In this document: positions 59,298 to 64,000 of the stretch, piece by piece
Layout: the number at the start of each line of letters is the position of its first letter
How positions within the stretch are numbered: position 1 is the stretch's first letter
Source of the DNA: Lethocerus indicus
Lineage: Eukaryota; Arthropoda; Insecta; Hemiptera; Belostomatidae
Reading direction: 5' to 3'
Length of the DNA stretch: 64,000 nt
NCBI GenBank assembly: GCA_019843655.1
Contig: JACDQD010000009.1
Location: 5,231,204 to 5,295,203 of the forward strand
Program-made: the position numbers and the translations under genes
The notes under the pieces: model-generated
Told to the model about the DNA's origin: nothing
Seen by the model: the letters and a program-made list of their open reading frames with translations, nothing else
Database searches by the model: none

Positions 59298-60154
59298 AAG
59301 TTATACACCCTCCACCCCGCTTTTCCTAATCTGTAGAGCCTTCCCACCCCCAACCACACTGCAGTCTTCCTCTCATTTTCTCTTTCTTCCTTCCCCCGTC
59401 TTCCCCCCTATCTCTCCCTCCCTCTCTCTCTCTCTTTGTTCCATCCCCATTCAATTGTAATCAGGGTTCCCCCCTCCCCCCCCCACAACCCCGCCGCGGT
59501 CCGACTCCGGTTCTCTCCTTCCTCCGCTAGTCGAAAGTCCGGGCCTATAATTCCGCCGCCGCCCCTATCCCACTTCCTATCTGGCCCCCCGTTCACCTCC
59601 CATATATTACACTGGTAAACTGCCGAAGACTCGGTCCGCGGGGCACAAATTGAAAAACTATTGTTTCTCCTTTCTTTTTTTTCTTCCCTTTCTTCCGCCA
59701 CTCTTCCTCCCCCGGCGCATTTGTGCGCATTCACCCTTTCTCTCTGTTTTCGAACCGGGACGTCTTCGGACGGGCTGAAAGAATCTCTCGCTTTGATCTC
59801 CCCCGGTTCGAACCACCTCTTGGTTTCTTACCAAGTAAATCTTTAGTGGCAGAATCAATCATGCACGAGCCAAATCAAAGACAAAGGTATTATAATTTTA
59901 CTTAGTAAAAAGGCTGAGTGCAATATAGATGTATCCGAAATTCCTACAGAATACTTACAGTTAATTTAATCAGTGAAAATCCAATGAGTAATAAGCGCGT
60001 GAATTTCTGGCTGATCTTGTCCGGCGTAATTCCAGTATTTGAGGCAACAATTCGGTGCTTTTGTTCGCAAATCTGGAAGTCATTTGAATACGGGTAACGA
60101 GCGGCCGGATGAATCTGTCCCACTGGAGGGCAGCACCTGTCAGACGGTATGCTG
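59298..60154. other. Non-genic stretch, pyrimidine- and GC-rich at first
   Basis: A (CT)n tract at about 59411-59435 and C-rich runs near 59466-59483 are the main features. The overlapping Ser/Pro- and Arg/Glu-rich open frames on both strands reflect composition. No gene is recognised. Confidence 0.5.
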
Positions 60155-60201
60155 TGAGGAGGAGGAGAAGGAGGAGGCGGAGGAGGAGGTGGAGGAGGCG
60201 A
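60155..60201. repeat. (GGA)n-type polypurine tract
   Basis: GAGGAGGAGGAGAAGGAGG with GCGGA and GTGGA variants. It gives Glu or Arg runs on the plus strand and a Pro run on the minus strand. Confidence 0.8.
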
Positions 60202-63200
60202 CAGTGGTTGACCGCTGTTCCCCGCTATCTCCCTTCCGCCCATCCCCCCCCTGCAACACCACCCGCCCCTTACCATTCCTCCTCCGGTTCAGTCTCATGA
60301 GTTTCGGGTGTTAATTTAGTGGGTATCGAGGGCGGGTAGCCGCGGTGGGTTCATCAACATTCCTGGGGTGGCCGGGGCCGCTCGGAATGTTAATAACCCG
60401 CGAGGTGGCGTCCTCCCGCGGTGTAAATCAGTAGCCCCCGGCTTCGTCCCAGGCCCTCCAATTACTTTGGCGTAATAACGAGTCGAGGGCATCCCTCCCC
60501 CACAAATACCCCTCCACCCCCAATACCCGACCGGGGCAAGAGCATGAAATATCGCTCCATTATTATAAAACCCGGATTGATCCCGAGTAATTATTTTAAT
60601 CGCATTTTTCAATCCGGACCGACGGAATTGAAACGGGGAGCCTCAGGGAGTAACCGATGAACGGAGGAACTTAAAACAATTACGAAATGAAATGCACAAA
60701 TCGATGAAATGAAAAAGAATGAAATGGAGAAATCAGTTCATAATACTGCCGAAACGACTAATCAAAACATTCTGACTAAGGCAGCAGGTATCTTGATTGT
60801 ATTCGGAGTGAAAGGTTCCTCTTCGGAATGCGGGACAAGTGTTCATGAATCAATTCAACGCACAGTTCTTACCGTCCGAGGGATTAAACTCCGTCTCGAT
60901 ATTTCCCGATCGATTTGCCTAACGTCCACCGGCCCACTGTCTTAATGGATTCGGAGAAAAAAAATTGAACCCGACTGCGATTGATGACCACCACTGCATC
61001 GACCTCCGGAGGAGGCTTTGGGAAAAAATTTCTTCTTCCGGAAGGCCGGATATATCGTCTGCATTGGCCGTTATCAGATGTCCGTGACCCCATCGCCGTA
61101 GAAAATTGGCGGAGATTGCAGAAAAATGGGTTTATTTTGCGATAGATGGGCCCTCCCCTCCCACCCCTACCCCACATTCGCGATGGGCGATACGAATCGC
61201 GGCCATTTCTTTTTTCCCCGCCTACAGGAGGCCCCCCGCCGCCCCCCCGGGGCCGGCCCTACTACTTCGGCCGGAGGGACGCGCTCGGAAAGCTAAACAG
61301 CGGTCACGGACATATTGACCCGAAACTACTCGGATGACCGAAATCGTTCTATCAACTGTGATAACAGTCCCGGAATGACGGGCGCAGATGAGAGCCCTGG
61401 ATATTTGAACGGATACTACCGATATTGGAATTACTTATTTTACTTAAGAATCTCATAAATATGAAATAACCAGTCAGTTTTTAATTTTAATTAATACAAA
61501 TCAAACAATCTATAGGAAAATATAATTAATTTCTAACTCACACTGGCCACTGGAACTACAATTTTGGTTTCTATTTATACTTTTAAACATTAAAAACTAT
61601 CCCGTTTCGAAGAGAGACGCAGGGAAATGCCCACTAGTCCCAGAGGAACTAGCCATAAGAAGCCCCAAATTAGCGTGTACTGCGTAAAATTGCAAAAGCG
61701 ATATTCTATATCGTGCTCGTACCGTAGCCAGCACTAGCACCGAAATGCGACCGTCCGTTCATTGCCCCCCGACGCCTCGACTGGAACAGCACTTGGATAA
61801 AGTGCAGTTCTCGAGTTACCGGTCGACAGCACTTTTCGTCTTTTCGTCTGTCGGAATAAAATCTTCACATATTCTATTTATGCCGCAATAATTGCGTTAT
61901 CGATGCAAATTAAAAAAAAAATCTTGTGCACACTGTAAAAAGACTTGTAAATTTGTGAAATAATCTACTACTATTTTAGATCGTACTTTCGTGCATTCAG
62001 ATTGATCGATACATAGCATATAAGAGAGAAGATCATGTGTGAACTCGAGTGGTGTCAATTTCGCGATCCATTCAAAATACGTTTTCATTGTAGTTTTAGT
62101 GGTCTTTTAAAACAAATAGGATTGATTCAACTTGGGGCATAATTTGAATTGTCCTTCGTCAACGCAATGTTGACCTCTCAGGCCTAAGAAAAATTGCCCA
62201 ATTGTAGTCCGCTGTTTACAGCGCCGGTTTCAGTTGTGCGGCCCGTCCTACCTGCCCACTGTCCGGTTCCACTTCCTCCGTCTTCGACCGGGACGGAGGT
62301 CTCGAAACGGGCCCTGGTTCGGTTGATTGTCCTCCCAATAGCCGGGATAATGAGACCTCGTGGCCACCAGACCGAGCCATTCCCCTCCACCCACCGGCAC
62401 AAAATACAGTAACGTTTCCAGCCGGTTGAATCCCTCCAAGATGGGGGAAGGGAATTTTTTTGACCGAGTATTTTATCTGTTCTTTTGAAAATCCCTGCCT
62501 ACCTATCAGTCCAACAGTCAGATCAAATATTATCATCTATTCTTCAGTAGCGACAATAATTATTTTATATAATTCCTGGGAGAAATTACTGCGTTAGCCC
62601 ACGGTTCCTTTACCTGATGGGTAAAACATGTTTTTTAAAGAAATACTCTTTTTCTCGATATTTTCCAAGGGCGAAAGTCAAGAACTTTCATACGAGGCGG
62701 CGGCGTTGATTTATTTTTTAAGTGTTTCAAGACGGGGAAGGCAATAAAAATTAAACAGGGAGGGAGAAAAAAGAAAATCCGTGAGTCATCAATCACAATC
62801 GAGTCCCGAATTCGGGGCACCTACACGCTCATATCCATAAGTCAGTCGGACGTTCCTGGAACGGTAGACGATCTCCCCCCCCCCCTCCCCACCGTATGGG
62901 GATCGCACCACACCTATGTCCCATAAAATACAGAGGCTAGCCTCCCTTTTAATCAACGTCGTAGATTTTTCAGTATAATTAAGGCCGTAGGAAAAATTTC
63001 CGATGGCGCCCACCATCCCCCTTTAGTGACCGGCCGGTGTACTTTAATCAACCTCCCCCTTCCCGCCACAAACCCTTAATATTATATTGTGGAGGAATTT
63101 TCTGACGGGTAAAAATTTAGTATTGCTCGCTCTGGGCTATGTGTGAGTGGACCGGGTAATAACGCTCGGAGGTAATAAATCTCGGTGGGGCCGAGCCGGG

Positions 63201-64000
63201 GGCGGTCCCACAACATCGAAAACGCTTACCAGCTTCTCGTTCGCTTCTGGTTTTAAAAAGGAAGAGTGGAATGGGTTTAAAAAAAAAAAAACAAAAAAAA
63301 ATTTTAAGATATGTAGGCCTTCAAAAACCCTCCGCCCCACATCACTTCAATCGCTACAAAACCCCCGCGTCCATCGTAAGAGTCGGACCTATCGCAACTC
63401 CGGTGGATTACCAGAAGACTTCATCAAGCCGCAAGATGTCAATTCTGCGGCCGTTAACCGCAAATCTTAGCGCATATACAAGTCAGGACGGACGCGCGTT
63501 ATTCAAATTAATTCACAGATAATATGAATTATTTATATCAGTTAAGACGTATTGCTGAGATAATGAGACAACCATTCTCGGGTCTCTTATTATCTCCTTA
63601 CAGTTTACAGTTAGCGGTATTTGATCGATATAAAATCGGACTGAATTTCTGATCTATCCGTGTCTGATGTTTCCTTCAATTACTCGCTTATAATTGCTAC
63701 TAATTGGAACGGACGATGTGCGCTGGTGTCTGGGCGATCTCGCATTAACTGTACACTGTGGTTAACGCCCTTCGAAGGACCGAATTTCTGGCCTATATTG
63801 GGTCTGTAAAGACAGTTCGATTACCAGTCCGAAATTAACTCTAATATTGCCCGAGTCCCCACAAAGCGAATAATTTTGAAGGAAAATAAATTTAGGGTCC
63901 GAATAAAAGAGAACGATATTCATAATTGGGCGATAACGTGCCGGGTACATTTTAAATGCGGACCGCTGCCCGCCTCTCCGATAGCAGGATTAATCGGCGT
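60202..64000. other. Non-genic stretch to the window end
   Basis: No gene is recognised. GC-rich patches lie at 60210-60520 and 61140-61300. An A-rich run with one C lies at 63279-63300, followed by TTTTAAG. The open frames of up to 110 codons lack domains. A C-run lies at 62875-62886. Confidence 0.5.

Overview
This 64 kb window looks like non-coding DNA from an animal nuclear genome, most likely an arthropod and probably an insect. Three things point that way: decayed fragments of a Jockey-clade non-LTR retrotransposon, long stop-ridden AT-rich stretches broken by short GC-rich islands and GA/TC tracts, and no operon-like packing of open frames. CpG dinucleotides are plentiful, with no obvious depletion. 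I cannot name the species. I recognise no intact protein-coding gene. The longest open frames (about 130-260 codons) have no recognisable domains, and several are translations of microsatellites or mobile elements. The window is best read as intergenic DNA or part of a very large intron.

Mobile elements. (1) A short repeat family with an internal inverted repeat occurs as seven copies (about 6.2, 12.1, 31.5, 34.0, 35.1, 37.2 and 41.8 kb) plus a 19-bp scrap at 13.1 kb. Its 5' end resembles CCGTAGATTTCGTGTTTCTG and its constant 3' tail ends in CAGACCACAAAACAGGTATT. Five copies carry, or appear to carry, flanking direct repeats of differing length (10 to about 20 bp), which is more like target-primed retroposition than cut-and-paste transposition. 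This family is the most interesting item here. (2) Four 5'-truncated 3'-end fragments of a Jockey-like element lie at 19.8, 28.3, 38.9 and 46.7 kb; the last has a perfect 13-bp target-site duplication. (3) A tRNA-type SINE with an A-rich tail lies on the minus strand at about 17.9-18.1 kb. (4) An inverted-repeat pair at 21.1-21.7 kb begins TTAA-CCCTTT, as piggyBac-type elements do.

Possible regulatory DNA. A GC- and GAGA-rich island at 53.4-54.1 kb contains an Inr-like TCAGT with a DPE-like AGACG at exactly +28, followed about 140 bp later by a GTAAGT donor. This is a candidate plus-strand promoter and non-coding first exon. A 22-bp perfect palindrome with a TAATTAATTA core (19.15 kb) and a cluster of TGATTGAT-type sites (46.02 kb) are candidate homeodomain or Exd/Pbx-Hox sites.

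The rest is unique-looking sequence with microsatellites, polypurine tracts and a 12-bp minisatellite at 30.75 kb.
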